Source: an uncultured Acidobacteriota bacterium (GTDB lineage Bacteria > Acidobacteriota > Terriglobia > Terriglobales > Acidobacteriaceae). From it: a stretch of DNA of 50,724 nt. The position numbers and the translations under genes were made by a program. How positions within the stretch are numbered: the first letter of the stretch is position 1; every line of letters starts with the position of its first letter. Below the pieces are notes generated by a model that saw nothing but the letters and a program-made list of their open reading frames with translations, made no database searches and had not been told where the DNA came from. The DNA is taken from the NCBI GenBank assembly GCA_903832295.1, contig CAILAZ010000101.1, forward strand, positions 1 through 50,724. Direction: 5' to 3'. Below, one piece after another: positions 43,541 to 50,724 of this stretch.

Positions 43541-43818
43541 TAGGACTCTGCTCCAAGGTGGTGCTGAAAGCGGCGGCTTTCCGCGAGAATTGCGCCGAAG
43601 ATTCTCCGAATGCTCGCTGCATTCAGAGGACCGGGATTCCGTTCGAGAACCACGTGCAACACAGCCGCTTCACGCGCTTCATCGGAAACCGGAAGTTTGT
43701 TTTCCCGTTTCAGACGGGCAATCTCCGCCACGGCCTGGGCGCGGCGGTTGATCAGTCTGAGTATTTCAAGATCAACTTCGTCAATCGTCGTACGCTGCTC
43801 ACGAAGAGCGTCTTTCAT
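43540..43818 (-). CDS. Chorismate mutase (AroQ type)
   Basis: 92 aa from ATG 43818, set by AAGGAG 7 bases upstream; a longer frame to 43911 runs through the leader hairpin and is rejected. The short all-helical AroQ domain is complete: RTTIDEVDLEILRLINRRAQ, AVAEIARLKRENKLPVSDEA (conserved Lys), REAAVLHVVLERNPGPLNAA and the last helix IRRIFGAILAESRRFQ. It turns chorismate into prephenate, which the next gene product dehydrates, so the pair replaces the fused P-protein of E. coli. Upstream lies a Phe-codon-rich leader. Confidence 0.93.
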   Translation of the reverse strand: MKDALREQRTTIDEVDLEILRLINRRAQAVAEIARLKRENKLPVSDEAREAAVLHVVLERNPGPLNAASIRRIFGAILAESRRFQHHLGAES

Positions 43819-43996
43819 TGGTGCGCTCCTTCTGCGGTGCAAACACAACGGCCGCGATCTCTGATCGCGGCCGGCGAAAAACTGTGTGCGATATCTAGAG
43901 ATGAAAACCAAATGCGCACACCCTCATGCCCTGCCGCAAAGAAAAACTCCTGCGGAAACCAACGAAAATTGAGCATTTAAATCGCATGGCGTGCAT
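43815..43996 (-). promoter_or_regulatory. Phe-codon-rich leader with hairpins (candidate attenuator)
   Basis: Two short minus-strand frames read through the region upstream of chorismate mutase. One (43996 to 43895, 33 codons, ends TAG) has 6 Phe codons. The other (43976 to 43815, 53 codons) contains the run FRWFPQEFFF, with 7 Phe and 2 Trp codons in total, and its TGA overlaps the chorismate mutase ATG. Downstream stems: GTGTGCG / CGCACAC (43884-43921), then an 11-bp hairpin CGGCCGCGATC / GATCGCGGCCG (43849-43873) followed by TTGTGTTT. The layout is like pheL-type attenuation, but neither frame has a strong ribosome site and the T tract is weak. Confidence 0.45.
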
Positions 43997-44406
43997 AGAT
44001 TTCTGAGTGAAACCTTAACGGAACCCGACAGGCACTGTCAACGCAGAATCTCCCTCTTCAAGCTCATGGCTCCTCGAGACCTATAAGGCGTGTTCCTCTC
44101 ATCGTCCCTCACCCCAAGAGTTCGGTGTTTCTCGCTGCGCCTTCAAGACAGCATCCGCGGCGCAAAGAGCTTTAGTTCTTGGCAGCACTGCCTTCAAAGC
44201 GTACTATTTGTGCCTGCGCCAGCCTTGTACGATCAGAGGAGTAGGCTTGTCGGACTCCTTGAGCTTCGAAATCAACAGTGCGGCAAGCGGCACTCTACAC
44301 GGACACACAATGCAACCCTCTATCGGAATTCCGAGTCGCCAGCAAAATGGGCGCTTTTCATATCTAGAAGTTCACGAAGACGTGATCAAATCAGGGGAAC
44401 TGAATT
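43997..44406. other. Noncoding stretch between the pheA leader and the GH3 gene
   Basis: About 410 bases between divergent transcription units. Short open frames are present on + (44090-44434, 44208-44414), but they lack recognisable domains and overlap the GH3 start. It presumably carries the promoters of both units; no clear consensus element was found. Confidence 0.5.
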
Positions 44407-46917
44407 ATGCATAGAAGGCGGAACTATCCTGTAGTAATTCTCGCAGCGTTCGTCATTTTGGCTCTATCGGTAACAACTGCGTTCGCGCAATACGCCCTTC
44501 CACCTTCGCCACAAGTCGAACAGCGCGCAAAAAACCTCCTCGCGCAAATGACACTGGACGAAAAGATCGCATACATAGGAGGCTTCAACGCATTTAGTAT
44601 CCGTGCGATTCCACGCCTCGGCGTCCCCGAACTCAAAATGAGTGACGGACCCGTCGGTACGCGCAACGACGGCTCCGCCACCGCCTACCCCGCCGGAATC
44701 GCCATGGCTGCCACCTGGGACAGCGCACTCGAGACGCAGGTTGGTGTCATGCTCGGCAAGGACTCTCGTGCCCGCGGCGTGCATTTCCTCCTCGCCCCTG
44801 GAATGAACATCTACCGCGCTCCCATGTGCGGACGCAACTTCGAGTATTTCGGCGAGGACCCCTTCCTTGCATCACGCATGGCTGTCGCGGTAATTGAGGG
44901 CATTCAAAGTCAGGGCGTCATCGCCACCGCCAAGCACTACATGGGAAATAACCAGGAGTGGGATCGCTATAAAGTTAGTTCCGAAATCGATGAACGGACC
45001 ATGCATGAAATCTATCTTCCCGCCTTCGAGGCCTCCGTCAAGGAAGCACACGTGGGTGCAGTCATGGATTCCTATAACCTCGTAAACGGAGAACATGCCA
45101 CCCAGAGCTACGATCTGAACACCGAAATTCTGAAGAAGCAGTGGGGCTTTCAGGGAATCCTCATGAGCGATTGGGAGGCGGTTACCGACGGCGTAAAGGC
45201 CGCCGCCAGCGGCCTTGACCTCGAGATGCCCGATGCGAGGTACATGAATCACAAAACGCTGACCGAGGCCCTTGCCAACGGTAAGATCACCATGGCCACC
45301 ATTGACGATAAAGTGCTCCGCATCTTGCGCACCGCTCTTGCCTTTGGCTTCTTTGATCACCCACAGAAGCTCCCGTCCATCCCTCTCGACAATCCCGAAG
45401 CACACGCAGTAGCGCTCAAGGCTTCAGAAGAATCGATCATCCTGCTCAAGAACAACGGCATCCTCCCCCTTCAACTGGACAAATACAAGAGCATCGCCGT
45501 GATCGGCCCCAATGTAAACCCCGCTGTCTTCGGAGGCGGCGGAAGCTCCCTCGTGCAACCCTTTCACGCCGTGAGCATTCTCGATGGCATCACAAAACTC
45601 GTAGGCGGAAAAGTCCATGTGAGCTATGCACCTGGTGTGCAACTCGTTGGTACAATTCTCGCGGAAACCGCGCTGACGGTGGATCCTGAAGGAACCAAGC
45701 CTGGCGCGCTCGGCCAGTATTTCAATAACATGGAAATGAAAGGCGAGCCTGCCGTCACTCGTGTGGATAGCCACATCTCTTTCGACTGGGGCGAAGGCAG
45801 TTACGCGCCCGGCCAGCCTGTAGATGAGTTCTCCGCCCGCTGGGTCGCCTACTTCACGCCGCAGAGTTCCGGCAATTTCACCTTCTATATCCAGGGGGAT
45901 GACGGCTTCCGGCTCTTCGTCGATGACAAGCCCATCATTGAACAATGGCAATACCAGGGAGAGTCGATCTCCAGCAAGAAACTCGACCTCGAAGCGGGAC
46001 GTCATTACAGGATTCGGATTGAGTATTTTGAAGGCACCGGGCAGGCGAAGATCAGCTTCGGCATCGCACCAAAAGCTGCAGCCCCTCTTGAAAAAGCCGC
46101 AGCCCTCGCCAGTTCCTCAGATTTGGTCATCCTCGGTCTGGGCTTCAACAAATCCAACGAAGGCGAAGGCGCCGACCGCAACTTCCAACTCTCCGAAGAG
46201 CAGCGCGACCTCGTGGCGCGGGTATTCGCTCTAAACAAGAATGTAATAGTCGTCCTGAACGCTGGCGGCAATGTGGACATGTCACCCTTCGCCGAAAAGT
46301 CATCGGCCGTCTTGCACGCTTGGTACCCCGGGCAGGAGGGCGGCACCGCCATCGCCAGGGTTTTGCTCGGCAACGCCAATCCTTCCGGAAAACTACCCGT
46401 CTCCTTCGAAATGCGCTGGGAGGATAGTCCCGTGCATGACAGCTACTACGACAAAGACAACAGCCACCTTGTGAAATACTCCGAGGGCCTATTCCTCGGC
46501 TATCGCTACTACGACAAATCCGCAGTCAAACCCCGCTTCCCGTTCGGCTACGGACTGAGCTACACCACGTTCAAGTACGGCGATCTCAAACTCACGCCGT
46601 TCGGTAAAGACAAGCTCTCCGTATCCTTCACCATCACCAACACCGGCAAGCGCGATGGCGCCGAAGTCGCCCAGGTTTATGTCAGCGACGGACACGCAAA
46701 AGTCGAGCGTCCGCTGAAAGAGCTGAAGGGATTTGCACGCGTTGATCTCAAGTCCGGCGAGGGCAGGACCGTAACCGTCGAACTGAATCGCCGGGCCTTC
46801 TCTTACTACGATGTAAGTGCAGGTACGTGGACCCTCGCGCCGGGGAAGTTTCAAATCCTGGTAGGCAGTTCTTCTGAGAAGATCGAACTGCAAGGCTCAA
46901 CTACCATCAACGAGTGA
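44407..46917 (+). CDS. GH3 beta-glucosidase with PA14 insert, secreted
   Basis: 836 aa. Signal peptide MHRRRNYPVVILAAFVILAL, ending near TTAFA; AGGGGA lies ~9 bases before the ATG. GH3 N-terminal barrel: NLLAQMTLDEKIAYIGG, MSDGPVGTRN, GRNFEYFGEDPFLASRMAVA, AKHYMGNNQE and the nucleophile Asp in GILMSDWEAVTDG. GH3 C-terminal domain from SIILLKNNGILPL, split by a PA14 domain (about residues 430-555: GALGQYFNNMEMKG to IRIEYFEGTGQAKISFGIA), then VLNAGGNVDMSPF. C-terminal fibronectin III-like domain (FTITNTGKRDGAEVAQVYVS). PA14-bearing GH3 enzymes usually act on oligosaccharides such as cello- or xylo-type chains; the exact substrate is not predictable. It is a stand-alone gene with its own terminator. 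Confidence 0.95.
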   Translation: MHRRRNYPVVILAAFVILALSVTTAFAQYALPPSPQVEQRAKNLLAQMTLDEKIAYIGGFNAFSIRAIPRLGVPELKMSDGPVGTRNDGSATAYPAGIAMAATWDSALETQVGVMLGKDSRARGVHFLLAPGMNIYRAPMCGRNFEYFGEDPFLASRMAVAVIEGIQSQGVIATAKHYMGNNQEWDRYKVSSEIDERTMHEIYLPAFEASVKEAHVGAVMDSYNLVNGEHATQSYDLNTEILKKQWGFQGILMSDWEAVTDGVKAAASGLDLEMPDARYMNHKTLTEALANGKITMATIDDKVLRILRTALAFGFFDHPQKLPSIPLDNPEAHAVALKASEESIILLKNNGILPLQLDKYKSIAVIGPNVNPAVFGGGGSSLVQPFHAVSILDGITKLVGGKVHVSYAPGVQLVGTILAETALTVDPEGTKPGALGQYFNNMEMKGEPAVTRVDSHISFDWGEGSYAPGQPVDEFSARWVAYFTPQSSGNFTFYIQGDDGFRLFVDDKPIIEQWQYQGESISSKKLDLEAGRHYRIRIEYFEGTGQAKISFGIAPKAAAPLEKAAALASSSDLVILGLGFNKSNEGEGADRNFQLSEEQRDLVARVFALNKNVIVVLNAGGNVDMSPFAEKSSAVLHAWYPGQEGGTAIARVLLGNANPSGKLPVSFEMRWEDSPVHDSYYDKDNSHLVKYSEGLFLGYRYYDKSAVKPRFPFGYGLSYTTFKYGDLKLTPFGKDKLSVSFTITNTGKRDGAEVAQVYVSDGHAKVERPLKELKGFARVDLKSGEGRTVTVELNRRAFSYYDVSAGTWTLAPGKFQILVGSSSEKIELQGSTTINE

Positions 46918-46934
46918 TTTCCTTTTCTGCAATG

Positions 46935-46968
46935 AGCTTCGGCCTGCATAATGCAGGCCGAAGCTTTA
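46935..46968 (+). terminator. Bidirectional terminator between GH3 gene and leuD
   Basis: Perfect 15-bp inverted repeat AGCTTCGGCCTGCAT / ATGCAGGCCGAAGCT around one A, followed by TTTA on +; on minus the hairpin is followed by CATTGC. It lies in the 76-base gap between convergent genes. Confidence 0.88.
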
Positions 46969-46993
46969 TCCATGTGTCTGGATGGCTATTTCG

Positions 46994-47587
46994 TCAGTAG
47001 CGTGCTGGACGGTTCTCGTAGGCAGCGATGAACGATTCCTTCTGAAGCGTGATGCCGATCTGGTCCAACCCGTTCAGCAGGCAATGCTGCCGGAAGGGAT
47101 CGAGCGGGAAGAACACGCTCCACCCATTGTCATCCGACACGGTCAGCGTCTCCACGTTCAACGTGAGTTCATAGCTTCTCGATGCCGCGGCCTTCGCAAA
47201 CAACTCTGCCATTGCTTCCTCCGGCAGAGCCACCGTCAGCAGTCCGTTAATCGCTGCGTTGGTGTGAAAGATGTCTGCAAACGACGGCGCAATCACTACC
47301 ATGATTCCGAAATCGCTCAGTGCCCACGCGGCATGTTCACGCGAAGAACCGCATCCAAAATTCTTCCCCGCCAGCAAAATGCCGCCACGGCTGTACGGCT
47401 CCTGGTTCAGAATAAACTCCGGCCTCGGGGCGCCCGTCGCGTCGTAGCGCCAGTCGTTAAATAGAAACGGCCCATAGCCCGTGCGCTCAATGCGCTTCAA
47501 AAACTGCTTCGGGATAATCTGATCGGTATCAATATTCGCGCGGTCCAGTGGAATGACCTGCCCGCGATGAGTGCGCATAGGTTGCAT
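46994..47587 (-). CDS. leuD: 3-isopropylmalate dehydratase small subunit
   Basis: 197 aa, usual length. Pairs with LeuC to isomerise 2-isopropylmalate to 3-isopropylmalate. Family signatures: VIPLDRANIDTDQIIPKQFL near the N-terminus and NFGCGSSREHAAWALSDFGI, the swivel-domain substrate loop. It is the last gene of leuABCD, 3 bases after leuC, and is followed by the terminator at 46935-46968. Confidence 0.96.
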   Translation of the reverse strand: MQPMRTHRGQVIPLDRANIDTDQIIPKQFLKRIERTGYGPFLFNDWRYDATGAPRPEFILNQEPYSRGGILLAGKNFGCGSSREHAAWALSDFGIMVVIAPSFADIFHTNAAINGLLTVALPEEAMAELFAKAAASRSYELTLNVETLTVSDDNGWSVFFPLDPFRQHCLLNGLDQIGITLQKESFIAAYENRPARY

Positions 47588-47590
47588 CGG

Positions 47591-49048
47591 CTACTCCTTG
47601 TAATCCCAGTAACGCACATCCGTAAAGTGGCCCGTGACCGCGGCAGCCGCGGCCATCGCAGGACTCACCAGGTGGGTTCGTCCACCTCTTCCCTGCCTGC
47701 CCTCAAAGTTCCGGTTGCTCGTAGCCGCGCAACGTTGCCCGGGCAGCAGCGTGTCCGGATTCATCCCAAGGCACATCGAACATCCAGGCTCGCGCCATTC
47801 CGCGCCAGCCTCGCGGAACGTGCGGTCCAGTCCCTCGGTCTCCGCCGCTTTCTTTACAGACTCCGAACCGGGCACAACCATCATCTGCACTCCCGCGCTC
47901 ACCTTATGCCCCTTTACAATGCGCGCTGCGGCGCGGAGATCATCCAACCGGCCGTTTGTGCAGGATCCTATAAATACCCGATCGACAGCCAGAGTTGTAA
48001 GGGCAGCCCCTGGCTCAATTCCCATGTACGTCAGCGCACGCGAAATCGCATCTGCCTCAATCTCGTTCCTGCCGTCCTCCGGACGCGGCGCATTGCCTGT
48101 CACCGGTGCCGACATTCCAGGCGACGTTCCCCAAGTCACCCAAGGCTGCAACGCGGAAGCATCAAACTCCACCACGCAGTCGAACTTCGCTCCGGCATCA
48201 CTGGGCAGTGTCCGCCAGTATGCAACCGCCTTCTCCCACTGCTCTCCCTTGGGAGCGTGAGCCCGTCCCTTCAAATACGCATACGTGGTCTCGTCCGGTG
48301 CCACCATGCCTGCGCGGGCGCCGCTCTCAATACTCATGTTGCACAGCGTCATCCGCCCGTCCATGGAAAGCGTGCGGATGGCCGGCCCTGCGTACTCAAT
48401 CGCGTACCCGGTGCCGCCGTCCGTGCCTATCTGGTGGATAATGCCGAGGGCAAGATCCTTCGCAGTGACCCCGTCCGGAAGAGCGCCCAATACATTGACA
48501 AGCATCGATTTAGGACGGTTCTGCTGCAACGTCTGCGTCGCCAGTACATGCTCCACTTCGCTCGTGCCGACGCCAAACGCCAGTGCCCCGAACGCTCCAT
48601 GGGTGCTCGTGTGGCTGTCCCCGCAGACAATCGTCTTCCCCGGCAACGTCAGTCCCAACTCGGGGCCAATGACATGAACAATTCCCTGCTCCGCCGAGCC
48701 AACATCCGCCAGTTCAATCCCAAACTCAGCGCAGTTATGCCGCAGCGTATTGATCTGCTGCGAAGCGATCGGATCAAGAATGTTGAATCGCTCTGCCTTG
48801 GTTGTTGGAACGTTATGATCCACGGTTCCAAATGTAAGGTCGGGACGGCGGACCTTTCGTCCTGCCAGTCGCAGTCCCTCAAAGGCCTGCGGTGTCGTCA
48901 CTTCGTGTACAAGATGAAGATCGATAAAGAGGAGCGCGGGCTGAGGAGCCTCGTGCCAGACGACATGCGACTCCCACAATTTGTCGAATAAACTCCGGGG
49001 GCCTTCGGAAACAGAAGACGTGGTCAACGGAAATACCTCAGACGGCAA
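47591..49048 (-). CDS. leuC: 3-isopropylmalate dehydratase large subunit
   Basis: 485 aa, slightly longer than E. coli LeuC (466). Carries the [4Fe-4S] cluster: the ligand Cys residues are in [17 protein letters not shown] and [12 protein letters not shown]. Other signatures: [49 protein letters not shown] and [10 protein letters not shown]. The first ~20 residues ([19 protein letters not shown]) extend beyond the usual start and overlap the end of leuB by 11 bases, so translational coupling or a slightly later start is possible. The fourth-position partner is leuD, 3 bases downstream. Confidence 0.96.
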   Translation of the reverse strand: MPSEVFPLTTSSVSEGPRSLFDKLWESHVVWHEAPQPALLFIDLHLVHEVTTPQAFEGLRLAGRKVRRPDLTFGTVDHNVPTTKAERFNILDPIASQQINTLRHNCAEFGIELADVGSAEQGIVHVIGPELGLTLPGKTIVCGDSHTSTHGAFGALAFGVGTSEVEHVLATQTLQQNRPKSMLVNVLGALPDGVTAKDLALGIIHQIGTDGGTGYAIEYAGPAIRTLSMDGRMTLCNMSIESGARAGMVAPDETTYAYLKGRAHAPKGEQWEKAVAYWRTLPSDAGAKFDCVVEFDASALQPWVTWGTSPGMSAPVTGNAPRPEDGRNEIEADAISRALTYMGIEPGAALTTLAVDRVFIGSCTNGRLDDLRAAARIVKGHKVSAGVQMMVVPGSESVKKAAETEGLDRTFREAGAEWREPGCSMCLGMNPDTLLPGQRCAATSNRNFEGRQGRGGRTHLVSPAMAAAAAVTGHFTDVRYWDYKE

Positions 49049-50144
49049 AATATGCCATGCGCGAATTCAGAGCCTCAACCGTACACTCGGCGATGCGCTT
49101 TCCCATCACTTCGGTACTGACTGCCTTGGAACGCTCGGCAGCCGGCAGCAAGTCGGCGGTTCTCATGCCGGACTTCAGCACCGCTTCAATCGCAACCTCA
49201 ATGCTGTCGGCCTCCGCATGCAGTTTCGCCGTGTGCCGCAACAGCATCGCCGCCGAACCGATGGCGCCGATGGGATTCGCAATGCCTTTGCCCGCAATGT
49301 CGGGAGCCGAGCCGTGAATAGGCTCGTAGAGATCCACCTTGCCGCCGATGCTTGCCGAGGGAAGCATCCCGAGCGATCCCGCGATCACGGCGGTCTCATC
49401 GGAAAGAATGTCGCCGAAGAGGTTTTCCGTGAGCACAACATCATAGCGCGTTGGATAGGTGATGACATTCATCGCGAATGAATCAACCAACGCATGCTCC
49501 AGCGCAACATCGGGGAACTCCGCTGCAACGCGGGTCACCACCCGCCGCCACAGGCGCGAAGTCTCAAGCACATTTGCCTTATCGACAGACACCAGTTTCT
49601 TGCGGCGCTTCTCCGCAAGTTTGAACGCCACTCGCGCGACCCGCTCAATCTCCTGCTCGCTGTAGCGCATCGTATTCCATGCGCTCTTGCTTGCGGCGTC
49701 AATCGCCCGCGGTTCGCCGAAATAGAGTCCTCCGAGCAGTTCGCGGACAATGATGAGATTCGCGCCTAGAATCCGCTCCGGGCGAAGTGGAGAGCAATCC
49801 GATATCGGCTCAAACGCAATCGCCGGACGCAGATTTGCAAAGCATCCCAGCGAGTGCCGCAACGCAAGAAGCCCCGCCTCGGGCCTTAGCTTGTCTGTGA
49901 GCGAATCAAATTGCGGCCCGCCAACCGCGCCAAGCAGCACCGCACTCGACGCAAGACATCGCTCTCTCGTCTGATCCGGATACGGTGACCCGAACTCGAC
50001 CGAGGCGCCGCCGCCAATCGGAGACTCTTCAAAGCGAAAATCGTAACCACAGAAGTCAGATACTGCACGAAGGACACGGACAGCCTCGCGTGTAACCTCC
50101 GGCCCAACTCCATCCCCGGGAAGAACTGCTACATTCAATTTCAT
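49038..50144 (-). CDS. leuB: 3-isopropylmalate dehydrogenase
   Basis: 368 aa. Oxidative decarboxylation of 3-isopropylmalate with NAD, the third leucine-specific step. Seen: [20 protein letters not shown] at the N-terminus, [43 protein letters not shown] and the family signature [20 protein letters not shown], followed by the NAD-binding [20 protein letters not shown]. The start overlaps the end of leuA by 4 bases (ATGA) and its end overlaps the leuC start by 11 bases, so the operon is tightly coupled. Confidence 0.97.
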   Translation of the reverse strand: MKLNVAVLPGDGVGPEVTREAVRVLRAVSDFCGYDFRFEESPIGGGASVEFGSPYPDQTRERCLASSAVLLGAVGGPQFDSLTDKLRPEAGLLALRHSLGCFANLRPAIAFEPISDCSPLRPERILGANLIIVRELLGGLYFGEPRAIDAASKSAWNTMRYSEQEIERVARVAFKLAEKRRKKLVSVDKANVLETSRLWRRVVTRVAAEFPDVALEHALVDSFAMNVITYPTRYDVVLTENLFGDILSDETAVIAGSLGMLPSASIGGKVDLYEPIHGSAPDIAGKGIANPIGAIGSAAMLLRHTAKLHAEADSIEVAIEAVLKSGMRTADLLPAAERSKAVSTEVMGKRIAECTVEALNSRMAYFAV

Positions 50145-50724
50145 TGTTGTTGTGCCGCCACCAGATTCGGCGATTTGCCTAAAGGTCCACGATGGGTAAT
50201 CACCATCGAGATTAGATCTTGATCGTAAACCTTTTTCTTGCGGTCAGCCAAGTGCGTAAACTTCGAATAGAGCGCATCCAGTTCTTCCGCCTGCACATGG
50301 AAACCCAGCTCCGTGAAACGGTGCAGCAGCGCATGTCTCCCTGAGTGCTTGCCCAGCACCAGCCGGTCCGCCGGCATACCCACCGATTCCGGAGTCATGA
50401 TTTCATAGCAAAGTGGATTGCTCAGCACGCCATGCTGATGGATGCCCGCCTCGTGCGCGAACGCATTGCGTCCCACAATTGCCTTGTTCGGCTGCACATT
50501 GAAGCCCAGCGTGTGCGAGAGCATCTGGCTGCTCGCATATAGCTGCCCGCGGTCCACGCCGCAGCTGGTGGCATAGACATCAGAGCGCACATGAAGCGCC
50601 ATCACAACTTCTTCTAGCGCCGCGTTCCCCGCGCGTTCGCCAATTCCGTTGATTGTGCACTCCACCTGGCGAGCCCCAGCCGCAACTGCGGCTAGCGAGT
50701 TCGCCACCGCCATCCCAAGATCAT
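50141..50724 (-). CDS. leuA: 2-isopropylmalate synthase, 3' part (gene runs off the right edge)
   Basis: C-terminal ~193 codons are in the window; the frame is open to the right edge ([20 protein letters not shown] is the familiar mid-protein segment after the catalytic HxD loop), so the true start lies outside. Seen: [34 protein letters not shown] (metal-binding His pair), [11 protein letters not shown] and [12 protein letters not shown]. The protein stops about 25 residues after the KKKVYDQDL segment, where E. coli LeuA goes on for about 130 more residues forming the leucine-binding regulatory domain. The stop overlaps the leuB start, so nothing has been lost into a following frame. Condenses acetyl-CoA with 2-oxoisovalerate; the short form may be insensitive to leucine. 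Confidence 0.93.
   Translation of the reverse strand, partial: DLGMAVANSLAAVAAGARQVECTINGIGERAGNAALEEVVMALHVRSDVYATSCGVDRGQLYASSQMLSHTLGFNVQPNKAIVGRNAFAHEAGIHQHGVLSNPLCYEIMTPESVGMPADRLVLGKHSGRHALLHRFTELGFHVQAEELDALYSKFTHLADRKKKVYDQDLISMVITHRGPLGKSPNLVAAQQQ

Noticed and set aside
44208..44414. 68-codon + frame before the GH3 gene
   Set aside because: No domain, overlaps the GH3 start and has no ribosome site; probably chance.
1..50724. tRNA/rRNA genes, CRISPR arrays, transposases, integrases and attachment sites
   Set aside because: Looked for by eye along both strands and in the protein translations; nothing supportable was found. A covariance-model scan would be needed to exclude small RNAs.

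Overview
The window looks like part of a chromosome of an Acidobacteriota member (Terriglobia type). This is an inference from moderately high G+C, long secreted Ig-like/beta-helix proteins, an M28 peptidase with a Pro/Lys tail, a NusG-like antiterminator heading a polysaccharide operon, and general protein style. No rRNA, tRNA, CRISPR array, insertion sequence or phage gene was seen. The genus cannot be told from the sequence.

Layout. 1-1229: 3' part of an M28 peptidase gene, then a terminator. 1811-6016: two homologous secreted beta-helix genes on + that flank a polysaccharide export gene (wza type) on -. 6024-33504: one long, tightly packed minus-strand polysaccharide gene set, read from a NusG-like antiterminator (33504) leftward: AAA-ATPase/TonB fusion, UDP-sugar 4,6-dehydratase, tyrosine autokinase, aminotransferase, oxidoreductase/acetyltransferase fusion, priming sugar transferase, second aminotransferase, GT2, FemAB-like protein, ATP-grasp protein, asparagine-synthase-like amidotransferase, deacetylase-like protein, GT4, flippase, glycosyltransferase, Wzy-like polymerase, GT4, UDP-GlcNAc 2-epimerase, second amidotransferase. 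Wza lies beyond the divergent beta-helix gene, and the only clear minus-strand terminator is after wza.

33933-46917: housekeeping and accessory genes: DAHP synthase, class I hybrid cluster protein, two DedA-family membrane proteins (one with a rhodanese domain), a LemA + DUF2207 pair, an HGSNAT/DUF5009-like acyltransferase, chorismate mutase + prephenate dehydratase behind a Phe-codon-rich leader, and a GH3 beta-glucosidase with a PA14 insert. 46994-50724: the leucine operon leuA(partial)-leuB-leuC-leuD on -, leuA lacking the usual regulatory domain.

How the genes fit together. The polysaccharide genes make up a Wzx/Wzy-type pathway. Two amino-sugar routes can be read: a 4,6-dehydratase + aminotransferase + PglC-like priming transferase (bacillosamine-like first sugar), and a WlbA/WlbB fusion + WlbC-like aminotransferase + 2-epimerase (2,3-diacetamido uronic acid type). 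Two glutamine amidotransferases, an ATP-grasp ligase and a FemAB-like protein suggest that acidic sugars are amidated or carry amino acids. The ATPase-TM-TonB fusion next to the antiterminator is the most unusual protein and could couple ATPase activity in the cytoplasm to an outer-membrane partner.
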